Origin: Actinomycetes bacterium
GTDB lineage: Bacteria; Actinomycetota; Thermoleophilia; Solirubrobacterales; 70-9
Length of the DNA: 7,045 bases
Direction: 5' to 3'
NCBI GenBank assembly: GCA_023436605.1
Contig: JAEZIQ010000111.1
Location: 1-7,045, forward strand
The position numbers were made by a program, and so were the translations under genes. Of the stretch, positions 1-4,768 are shown in pieces (the stretch's first letter is position 1; each line of letters begins with the position of its first letter). The notes under the pieces are model-generated. The model made no database searches and had not been told where the DNA came from. It was given only the letters and a program-made list of their open reading frames with translations.

Positions 1-61
1 CCCCGGCTGCCGGAGTGCCCGAGCGCTCTGCGCGCGACTTGGTTGCGGTGGCCTGACTCAC
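1..61 (-). CDS. Probable 5' end of a divergent gene (partial, function unknown)
   Basis: From a GTG at 59-61 (minus strand) an open frame runs 20 codons to the left edge with no stop, reading MSQATATKSRAERSGTPAAG. Most codons end in G or C, as in the neighbouring genes. The start has no Shine-Dalgarno sequence, but a promoter with a perfect TTGACA lies just upstream and would give a nearly leaderless mRNA. The visible residues are polar and low in complexity, like a disordered N-terminus, and carry no recognisable domain. Because it diverges from a crotonase gene across a palindromic operator candidate, a TetR-type regulator of the hydratase is a reasonable guess. That is inference from context only; only 61 bases are visible, so the gene itself is moderately likely. 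Confidence 0.4.
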   Translation of the reverse strand, partial: MSQATATKSRAERSGTPAAG

Positions 62-70
62 AATGCTTGT

Positions 71-98
71 ACGTTATCACGGACAGTTGTCCTGTCAA
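71..98 (-). promoter_or_regulatory. Divergent promoter with palindromic operator candidate in its spacer
   Basis: On the minus strand a perfect -35 TTGACA (98-93) is followed after 16 nt by TAACGT (76-71), a TAnnnT-type -10. Only 9 nt separate this -10 from the GTG at 61, so the message would be leaderless or nearly so. The spacer holds the interrupted palindrome GGACA-GT-TGTCC (81-92), overlapping GACAG-N5-CTGTC (82-96). A repressor bound here would block the leftward promoter and probably also affect the rightward hydratase gene, whose own promoter I could not place. Confidence 0.45.
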
Positions 99-118
99 GT
101 GACTGATAGAACGACGCA

Positions 119-808
119 ATGAGCGAACTCGTCAGATCCGAATCGGACTCGGGAATCACCACCATCACCATGGACGACGGTAAGGCCAACGCCTTCTCGC
201 TCGACATGCTCTCGGCCCTCCACGATGCCGTCGACCAGGCCGCAGCTGACGACTCGATGATCGTCCTGCGAGGCCGCGAAGGACGGTTCTCGGCAGGTTT
301 CGACCTCAAGGTCTTCCAGGAGCAACCAGCTCGGATCGGAGAGATGGTCGAGGCCGGCGCCCGCCTGGCCGAACGGTTGCTCTCGTACCCCCGCCCCGTA
401 CTCGCTGCCTGCACCGGCCACGCGGTCGCAGCCGGTGCCTTCATCCTGCTTTCGGCCGACTCACGGGTCGGGGTCAACGGACCGTTCCAGATTGGCCTGA
501 ACGAGGTGGCGATCGGTCTCACCGTTCCCCTCTTCGTGGTCGAACTGGCGCGAGCCCGGCTCACCCCGGCAGAGTTCCAGCGATCTGTGGTCACCGCCGC
601 AATGTACGTTCCCCGTGAAGCCGCGCAGGCAGGCTTCCTGGATCTTGTCGCCGACCCCCTGGACTTCGAAGACGCAGTCACCGCCGAGGCCGCGCGGCTC
701 GCCTCGCTCCCTGCCGAAGCTCACGCCGCGACCAAACAAAGGGCCCGGGGAGCGGCCCTGGATTCGGTCCGCGAAGCAATCGAGACGGAACTGGCCACAC
801 ACGGCTGA
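119..808 (+). CDS. Crotonase-fold enoyl-CoA hydratase/isomerase family protein
   Basis: This 229-residue cytoplasmic protein belongs to the crotonase superfamily, which acts on acyl-CoA thioesters by stabilising an enolate in an oxyanion hole. The first oxyanion-hole segment is FSAGFDLK (residues 57-64) and the second is around TGHAVAAGAF (99-108). E129 in the segment GLNEVAIG matches one of the two catalytic glutamates of classical enoyl-CoA hydratase. My alignment puts arginine or a neighbouring non-acid residue where the second would be, so true hydratase activity is doubtful; isomerase or another CoA chemistry is possible. The length and the segments TGHA, GLNEVAIG and HAATK resemble the short (about 230 aa) enoyl-CoA hydratase subgroup. 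The start is chosen because MSELVRSESDSG matches the family N-terminus. No Shine-Dalgarno is seen, so a leaderless mRNA is possible. A terminator follows 9 nt after the stop. Superfamily certain, substrate unknown. Confidence 0.88.
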   Translation: MSELVRSESDSGITTITMDDGKANAFSLDMLSALHDAVDQAAADDSMIVLRGREGRFSAGFDLKVFQEQPARIGEMVEAGARLAERLLSYPRPVLAACTGHAVAAGAFILLSADSRVGVNGPFQIGLNEVAIGLTVPLFVVELARARLTPAEFQRSVVTAAMYVPREAAQAGFLDLVADPLDFEDAVTAEAARLASLPAEAHAATKQRARGAALDSVREAIETELATHG

Positions 809-817
809 TGCAACAAG

Positions 818-845
818 AAAGCCCCGCCTTCGCTGGCGGGGCTTT
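818..845. terminator. Bidirectional intrinsic terminator
   Basis: A perfect 11-bp inverted repeat, AAAGCCCCGCC (818-828) and GGCGGGGCTTT (835-845), encloses a 6-nt loop. It starts 9 nt after the hydratase stop codon. Read leftward, the stem runs into TTTCTTGTTG, a better U-tract than the rightward TTTCGAAG, so it should also stop transcripts coming from the small minus-strand unit at 878-1015. Confidence 0.85.
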
Positions 846-877
846 CGAAGTGTTCGGGATCCTGGATCCCTTTGCGC

Positions 878-964
878 TTACCGGTCGTCCCGGGGCTGCT
901 TCGGCTTGTTGTGGTCGGCCGGAGCGGAAGCGCTGAGCAGGCTGAAAATAGCTTTGCCCATCAT
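878..964 (-). CDS. Candidate small protein, 28 residues, unknown function
   Basis: A minus-strand ORF starts at tandem ATG codons (964-962, 961-959) and ends in TAA at 880-878. It begins MMGKAIFSLLSASAPADH and continues with a hydrophilic tail rich in Lys, Pro, Arg and Asp. The great majority of its codons end in G or C, the bias of real genes here. A short hydrophobic patch (about residues 5-14) precedes the charged tail; it is too short for a normal membrane span. The ORF lies between a plausible promoter region (1014-1063) and a terminator with a good U-tract on this strand (845-818), so it has the layout of a complete gene. Weak points are the lack of a clear Shine-Dalgarno sequence (only GTGAG about 12 nt upstream) and its small size. 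I recognise no family; the RNA itself could be the product. Confidence 0.42.
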   Translation of the reverse strand: MMGKAIFSLLSASAPADHNKPKQPRDDR

Positions 965-998
965 GGGTATCACGTCTCACTTATGTTGCGGTTCATGT

Positions 999-1015
999 GG
1001 CAGGAAATCCCTGCC
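999..1015 (-). other. Hairpin at the predicted 5' end of the small transcript
   Basis: The 6-bp inverted repeat GGCAGG (999-1004) / CCTGCC (1010-1015) with a 5-nt loop lies exactly where the leftward transcript is predicted to begin (about 1014-1016). A 5'-terminal stem of this kind can protect an RNA from decay. The pairing is seen directly; its role is inferred. Confidence 0.4.
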
Positions 1016-1020
1016 TCAGC

Positions 1021-1063
1021 AAGATACTGAGACAAAATCGTCTCATGTGTGACCCCAGTCACC
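1021..1063 (-). promoter_or_regulatory. Leftward promoter with CRP-like site and inverted-repeat operator
   Basis: Three elements are nested here. TGTGA-N6-TCACC (1048-1063) matches the CRP/FNR-family consensus TGTGA-N6-TCACA except at the last base. TGAGAC-N6-GTCTCA (1028-1045) is a perfect 6+6 inverted repeat. TATCTT (1026-1021, minus strand) is a TAnnnT -10. With a start about 7 nt beyond the -10 (near 1014), the CRP-like site is centred near -41.5, the classic class II activator position, and the second repeat fills the promoter spacer where a repressor would sit. No -35 hexamer is recognisable, as expected for an activator-dependent promoter. A further GTCTCA half-site lies at 974-979. 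Regulators are not identified. Confidence 0.42.
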
Positions 1064-1079
1064 CATTAGGCAAGGCTTA

Positions 1080-1260
1080 ACTGCAGTCGGCGAGCTTCGC
1101 CCCGCCTCCCAGTTCAACCCGCCCCTCCCATTTGAGCAATGGATGGTTGGGAGGGGCTCCAACTTCGGTCTCTACCTCACTGAGCCGGCCCAACCATCTT
1201 GGTGCCCTGGTGGGCCGGCGGGTTTGACTTGGAGGCGGGGCGAAGCTCGCCGACTGCAGT
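1080..1260. repeat. Long inverted-repeat element with inner hairpins, next to the leuA stop
   Basis: The outer arms 1080-1109 and 1231-1260 are perfect 30-bp inverted repeats, ending in ACTGCAGT on each side. They extend to 44 bp (1080-1123 / 1217-1260) with three mismatches. Inside, each half forms its own hairpin: 1121-1130 with 1148-1157 (10 bp) and 1184-1192 with 1211-1219 (9 bp). A competing 10-bp pairing, 1142-1151 with 1189-1198, overlaps both. The element begins 4 nt after the leuA stop codon, so it would form the 3' end of leuA mRNA. It contains no convincing ORF, no T-run and no visible target-site duplication. It could be a BIME-like palindromic repeat pair, a small non-autonomous mobile element or a structured 3' UTR. 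Confidence 0.85.
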
Positions 1261-1264
1261 GTGT

Positions 1265-2848
1265 TCAGGGAGCGTGGTCTTTTACGGCTTCGGAAGTCAC
1301 TTCTTCGGCTTCGGCTATTGCGGCGCCGTCGAGCAGGTTGCCGAGGGCACGCACGTAGGCGCGCCCGGAGGCTTCGAGGATGTCGGTTGAAACACCCTGC
1401 CCCGAAGCTGTGCGCCCGTCGGCCCGCAGAACCACGGTCACCTGGCCCAGGGCATCTTCGCCGCCGGTCACCGCACCCACGTGGTACTCACGCAGCTCCG
1501 CTTCGGCTCCGGTCGCGTTGAGAATCGCGCTGAAGATCGCTTCGACCGGTCCATCGCCCTCACTTTCGCCTTCGACCTCCTCGTCGGAGGGCAGCTTCAC
1601 CCGGACCTTGGCCAGGGGCTCACGGTCACTGGCCGCCTGAACCTCGAACCACTCCAGTTCATGCGACTGGGGCCGCTCGCGCATCTCGTCGGAAACGATC
1701 GCTTCCAGGTCGAGCGCGGTGACCTGTTTCTTCTTGTCGGCCACATCCTTGAAGCGCTTGAAGGCCTGGTTGAGGGCGTTTCCTTCGACGCTGAACCCGA
1801 GCTGTTCCAGAGCGTCCTTCAGGGCGTGACGGCCAGAATGCTTACCCAGCACGATCTGGTTCGAGTCGAACCCGATCTCGGTCGCGTCCATGATCTCGAA
1901 AGTCTCGCGCTCCTTGAGAACGCCGTCCTGATGGATGCCGGACTCGTGGGCGAAGGCGTTCCTGCCGACCACGGCCTTGTTCGGCTGGACCACGTAGCCG
2001 GTCAGGCGGGAAACCATCCGGCTGGCCCGGGCCAGTTCACGGGTGTTGATCCCGGTGTGAAGCCCATGGACATCCTCGCGAACCTTGATCAGCATCGCGA
2101 TTTCCTCGAGCGAACAGTTGCCGGCCCGTTCGCCGATGCCGTTGATCGCGCACTCGACCTGCCTCGCCCCGGCCAGGACGCCGGCATATGAATTGGCCAC
2201 AGCCATCCCCAGGTCGTCGTGGCAATGAACCGAGAGGCGCACGTCCTTCAGCGAGGGTGCGAACCGGTAGAGATCCTCGAAGTACTTCGCGTACTCGGCC
2301 GGGGTCGTGTACCCCACCGTGTCGGGAATATTGACCACGGTTGCGCCTTCTTCGACCGCGATCGCGCAGACCTCGGCGGTGAACTCGACGTCGGCCCGGG
2401 TCGCGTCCATCGGCGAGAACTCGACATCCTCGCAGTAGGACTTCGCCTGGGCGACTGCCGCCCGGGCACCCTTCTTCACGTCATCTCTGGTGTTCCGCAT
2501 CTGATGCTGGATGTGGATGTCGGAAGTCGAGATGAAGGTGTGGATCCGGGGCTGCTCCGCATCCTTGATCGCGTTCCAGGCGGCGTCGATGTCGGGGGCC
2601 TGGGCCCGGGCCAATCCGCAGATCGTCGGCCCTTCGACCTCACGGGCGATCCGCTGGACCGCTTCGAAGTCACCGGGCGAGGCGATCGGGAAGCCGGCCT
2701 CGATCACATCCACGCCAAGCCGCGCGAGCTGCTGGGCGATCTCGATCTTCTCGGACGCGTTCAGCGAGATACCGGGCGACTGCTCGCCGTCTCTCAGCGT
2801 GGTGTCAAAAATGTAAACGCGGTTTGCGTCTGAGTCCTGTTTGGACAT
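1265..2848 (-). CDS. leuA: 2-isopropylmalate synthase
   Basis: LeuA condenses acetyl-CoA with 2-oxoisovalerate to 2-isopropylmalate, the committed and usually leucine-inhibited step of leucine synthesis. The 527-residue length fits the E. coli-like class. The N-terminal TIM barrel opens with FDTTLRDGEQSPG (14-26). Metal ligands are expected at D15, H208 and H210 (in HCHDDLG) and N244 (in GERAGNCS). GRNAFAHESGIHQDG (295-309) marks the linker region. The C-terminal LeuA-type regulatory domain spans roughly 395-510 and includes GDGPVEAIFSAI and GRAYVRALGNLL. The ATG start has a strong Shine-Dalgarno, AAGGAG in AGAAGGAGAAG (2862-2852). The gene has its own promoter and a leucine leader peptide upstream, so it is probably transcribed separately from serA and tuned by leucine supply. 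No other leu gene is adjacent. Identification is secure. Confidence 0.97.
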   Translation of the reverse strand: MSKQDSDANRVYIFDTTLRDGEQSPGISLNASEKIEIAQQLARLGVDVIEAGFPIASPGDFEAVQRIAREVEGPTICGLARAQAPDIDAAWNAIKDAEQPRIHTFISTSDIHIQHQMRNTRDDVKKGARAAVAQAKSYCEDVEFSPMDATRADVEFTAEVCAIAVEEGATVVNIPDTVGYTTPAEYAKYFEDLYRFAPSLKDVRLSVHCHDDLGMAVANSYAGVLAGARQVECAINGIGERAGNCSLEEIAMLIKVREDVHGLHTGINTRELARASRMVSRLTGYVVQPNKAVVGRNAFAHESGIHQDGVLKERETFEIMDATEIGFDSNQIVLGKHSGRHALKDALEQLGFSVEGNALNQAFKRFKDVADKKKQVTALDLEAIVSDEMRERPQSHELEWFEVQAASDREPLAKVRVKLPSDEEVEGESEGDGPVEAIFSAILNATGAEAELREYHVGAVTGGEDALGQVTVVLRADGRTASGQGVSTDILEASGRAYVRALGNLLDGAAIAEAEEVTSEAVKDHAP

Positions 2849-2851
2849 CTG

Positions 2852-2959
2852 CTTCTCCTTCTAACTCAATACTCGACGAATCTTGCTTTCAGCTCGCGGC
2901 TAACGCGCCGCCCGGCGATCAATCCCCCCAGAGGGGGAGAAGGAGAAGAAGAGCCGGGC
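2852..2959 (-). promoter_or_regulatory. Leucine attenuator region: leader RNA able to sequester the leuA ribosome-binding site
   Basis: Within the leuA leader RNA, CUUCUCCUUCU (2948-2938, inside the leucine-codon run) is perfectly complementary over 11 nt to AGAAGGAGAAG (2862-2852), which contains the leuA Shine-Dalgarno. A second helix, GCCCGGC (2959-2953) with GCCGGGC (2916-2910), crosses it and would make a pseudoknot. Local hairpins are CCCCC-TCT-GGGGG (2937-2925) and GCGGC-N6-GCCGC. No U-tract follows any stem, which argues against a transcription terminator. Inferred model: a ribosome stalled on leucine codons masks the anti-Shine-Dalgarno strand and frees leuA translation; with leucine plentiful the helix forms and shuts it. 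Confidence 0.65.
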
Positions 2960-2978
2960 TGTTGAAACGGTGATTCAT
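2919..2978 (-). CDS. leuL: leuA leader peptide (leucine-rich attenuator peptide)
   Basis: A 19-codon ORF upstream of leuA reads MNHRFNSPALLLLLPLWGD and ends in TGA (2921-2919). Five consecutive leucine codons (10-14) plus one at 16 make six of 19 residues leucine, the signature of an amino-acid attenuator that senses charged tRNA-Leu by ribosome stalling. Leucine leader peptides before leuA are known from other Actinobacteria. The run is CTT CTT CTC CTT CTC, with three CTT codons that should be uncommon in such a GC-rich genome, and with no CTG. The start has no Shine-Dalgarno, but the predicted transcript begins only about 5 nt upstream, so initiation would be almost leaderless. The peptide itself probably has no function beyond being translated. 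The symbol leuL is used by analogy. Confidence 0.82.
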   Translation of the reverse strand: MNHRFNSPALLLLLPLWGD

Positions 2979-2989
2979 ACCGAGGGCCT

Positions 2990-3019
2990 AGCGTAGCGCA
3001 CGCTACCGTCGGCATTCAA
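2990..3019 (-). promoter_or_regulatory. Promoter of the leuA leader and leuA
   Basis: On the minus strand TTGAAT (3019-3014) and TACGCT (2995-2990) are spaced 18 nt apart. Transcription would begin near 2983, about 5 nt before the leader-peptide ATG at 2978. The palindrome GTAGCG-CA-CGCTAC (plus strand, 2993-3006) overlaps the -10 and spacer and could be an operator. The position relative to the leader peptide supports the call; no data on its activity are available. Confidence 0.55.
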
Positions 3020-3043
3020 GGTTGGCCCCGCAGACGGCCGGGC

Positions 3044-3114
3044 CGGGCTGCCAATGAGGTTGAAGTTTGGTGCGCTATTTGGCGAGAACTTCAACCTCAT
3101 TGGCCCGAAGCCCG
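3044..3114. repeat. Perfect 18-bp inverted repeat downstream of serA
   Basis: Arms 3050-3067 and 3087-3104 are perfect reverse complements (GCCAATGAGGTTGAAGTT on the left) around a 19-nt loop. A further 6 bp, CGGGCT (3044-3049) with AGCCCG (3109-3114), can stack outside after a 4-nt bulge. It starts about 11 nt after the serA stop codon and separates serA from the leuA promoter. The arms are only 44% G+C, well below the surroundings. No T-run follows on the minus strand, so it is not a standard intrinsic terminator, though it could protect the serA 3' end or stop transcription in a U-independent way. Confidence 0.75.
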
Positions 3115-3124
3115 ACCTGAAGGC

Positions 3125-4717
3125 TCAGAGCTCGATCGCGTAACCGGCCGAGAAGCCGTCGACCGCCTTGATCGTGTCGATCGTGTCGGCCGAGACCGGC
3201 GCGTCGGAGGTCACGACCATTACCGCATTGTCGCTGCCGGCTTCGGCGCCGACCGCGGCCGAGCCGATGTTCACGCCCTGCTCGCCGAAGAGCGAGCCGA
3301 CCTTGCCGATCATGCCGGGCTGATCCGCGTAACGGAAGACGGCCATGTGCTCGGCGAAGGGCAGGTAGAAACCCTGGTCCCAGATCGAGACGAGGTAAGG
3401 AATGTTCTTCGGCCCGACGGTGGTGCCACCGACCGTGACCACATCGGCCCCGGACTGGATCGTCACCCGAATCAGATCGGTGAACTCGTCGGCGGTCGAA
3501 TCCTTGATCTCGATCACTTCGATGCCGCGTTCCTCCGCCATCTGCGGCGCGTTGACGAGGTTGACCGCTTCCTCGGTGTGACCGGAAAGCAGACCGGCCT
3601 GGACGGCGATGCCAAGCAGCCGGGTGTCATTGTCGGCGATGCCGCCGCGGAACTCGACCTCGACCCGGTCGATCGATCCCGGGGTCAGACCGACGGCCAG
3701 CTTGCCGAGGGTCTGGCAGAGGGGCACGTACGGAGCCAGCGCCTCCATCACGGCCGGGCTGACGGCCGGGATGTTGACCGCATTGGTCACCACGCCGCCG
3801 GTCAGGGCGGCGGTCACCTGCTCGGCGGTGTCGGTACCGGCCCGGTCCTGGGCTTCGGCGGTCGAAGCCCCGAGATGCGGAGTGACGACCACGTCATCGC
3901 GGGAGAAGATCGGATGCTCGGTGAACGGCTCCTCGGGGAAGACGTCAAGCGCGGCGCCGGCCAGCTGTCCGGACTCGAGACCCTCGATCAGCGCGTCGAG
4001 GTTGACCAGTTCGCCACGGGCACAGTTGACGAGCCGCATCCCGGGCTTGAACTTGGCAATTGCCTCGGCGTCGATCCAGTCGACGGTCTCCGGGGTCTTC
4101 GGCAGATGAATCGTGATCAGGTCGGCACGCCGGTAGATCTCGTCGGGCGAATCGACGCCCTCCACACCAAGGTCGCGAAAGCGCTCCGAGGAGACGAACT
4201 TGTCGAAGGCGAGGACTTCCATGTCGAAGCCCTGCGCGAACTTGGCGACCAGCTGCCCGATCCGGCCGAAGCCGATCACACCGAGGGTCTTGCCGTAGAG
4301 CTCGGCCCCCTTGTATTTGGCCCGGTCCCAGCGACCGTCGACCAGCGCAGAGTGGGCCTGCGGCACGTTGCGGAACAGGGCCAGAGCCAATGCCATGGTG
4401 TGTTCGGCGGCGGCAACCGAGTTCGACTCGGGAGCGTTGGCGACGATGATCCCGCGCTTGGTGGCGGCAGGGATGTCGACGTTGTCGACCCCGGTGCCGG
4501 CCCGGCCGATCACCTTCATGTTGTCGGCCTTCTCGATCAGCTCGGGAGTGAGCTTGGTGGCCGAGCGGATCAGGATCGCGTCAAACTCGCCGATCCGGTT
4601 CGCGAGTTCCGCGTCATCCATATCGATGCCGATTTCGACATCGAAGTTTTCCTTGAGCTGGTCAACGCCGCTGTCGGCGATTTTCTCCTTGACCAGGACC
4701 TTTGCTCGCTTAGACAA
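3125..4717 (-). CDS. serA: D-3-phosphoglycerate dehydrogenase
   Basis: SerA oxidises 3-phosphoglycerate to 3-phosphohydroxypyruvate with NAD+, the first step of serine synthesis. The 530 residues match the long form of the enzyme. The NAD-binding GxGxxG is G149, G151, G154 in GVIGFGRIG. The catalytic Arg-Glu-His set is R234 (NCARGE), E263 (PEEPF) and H281 (PHLGAS). An intervening ASB domain covers about 318-445 and a C-terminal ACT domain about 457-530. In the ACT domain Y463, D465 and N483 align with the serine-binding residues of the Mycobacterium tuberculosis enzyme, so serine feedback inhibition is likely. The start is TTG (4717-4715), preceded by GGAGG with a short 4-nt spacing; no better in-frame ATG exists near the conserved N-terminus (RAKVLVKEKIADSG). 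It lies 51 nt downstream of serC and is probably cotranscribed. Identification is secure. Confidence 0.97.
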   Translation of the reverse strand: MSKRAKVLVKEKIADSGVDQLKENFDVEIGIDMDDAELANRIGEFDAILIRSATKLTPELIEKADNMKVIGRAGTGVDNVDIPAATKRGIIVANAPESNSVAAAEHTMALALALFRNVPQAHSALVDGRWDRAKYKGAELYGKTLGVIGFGRIGQLVAKFAQGFDMEVLAFDKFVSSERFRDLGVEGVDSPDEIYRRADLITIHLPKTPETVDWIDAEAIAKFKPGMRLVNCARGELVNLDALIEGLESGQLAGAALDVFPEEPFTEHPIFSRDDVVVTPHLGASTAEAQDRAGTDTAEQVTAALTGGVVTNAVNIPAVSPAVMEALAPYVPLCQTLGKLAVGLTPGSIDRVEVEFRGGIADNDTRLLGIAVQAGLLSGHTEEAVNLVNAPQMAEERGIEVIEIKDSTADEFTDLIRVTIQSGADVVTVGGTTVGPKNIPYLVSIWDQGFYLPFAEHMAVFRYADQPGMIGKVGSLFGEQGVNIGSAAVGAEAGSDNAVMVVTSDAPVSADTIDTIKAVDGFSAGYAIEL

Positions 4718-4768
4718 GTTGCCTCCTAGTTGGCCGGATCGGTGAGCCGGCTTCGATCAAAACTTTGT

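Noticed and set aside
1080..1260. Complete miniature transposable element with target-site duplication
   Set aside because: Terminal inverted repeats are excellent, but the flanks (GCTTA and GTGTT) show no direct duplication, so insertion by a transposase cannot be claimed.
2849..2924. Classical transcription-terminator attenuator before leuA
   Set aside because: The GC-rich hairpins between the leader peptide and leuA are not followed by a T-run, so control of translation fits better.
3347..4729. Long plus-strand ORF of 460 codons opposite serA
   Set aside because: It lies wholly antisense to a clear serA, has no recognisable domain and a composition (Gly, Asp, Arg, His-rich) typical of reverse-frame reading of a GC-rich gene.
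4718..4768. Riboswitch or T-box between serC and serA
   Set aside because: The gap is only 51 nt, with a ribosome-binding site and just a short CCGG-type pairing; too small for a known riboswitch.
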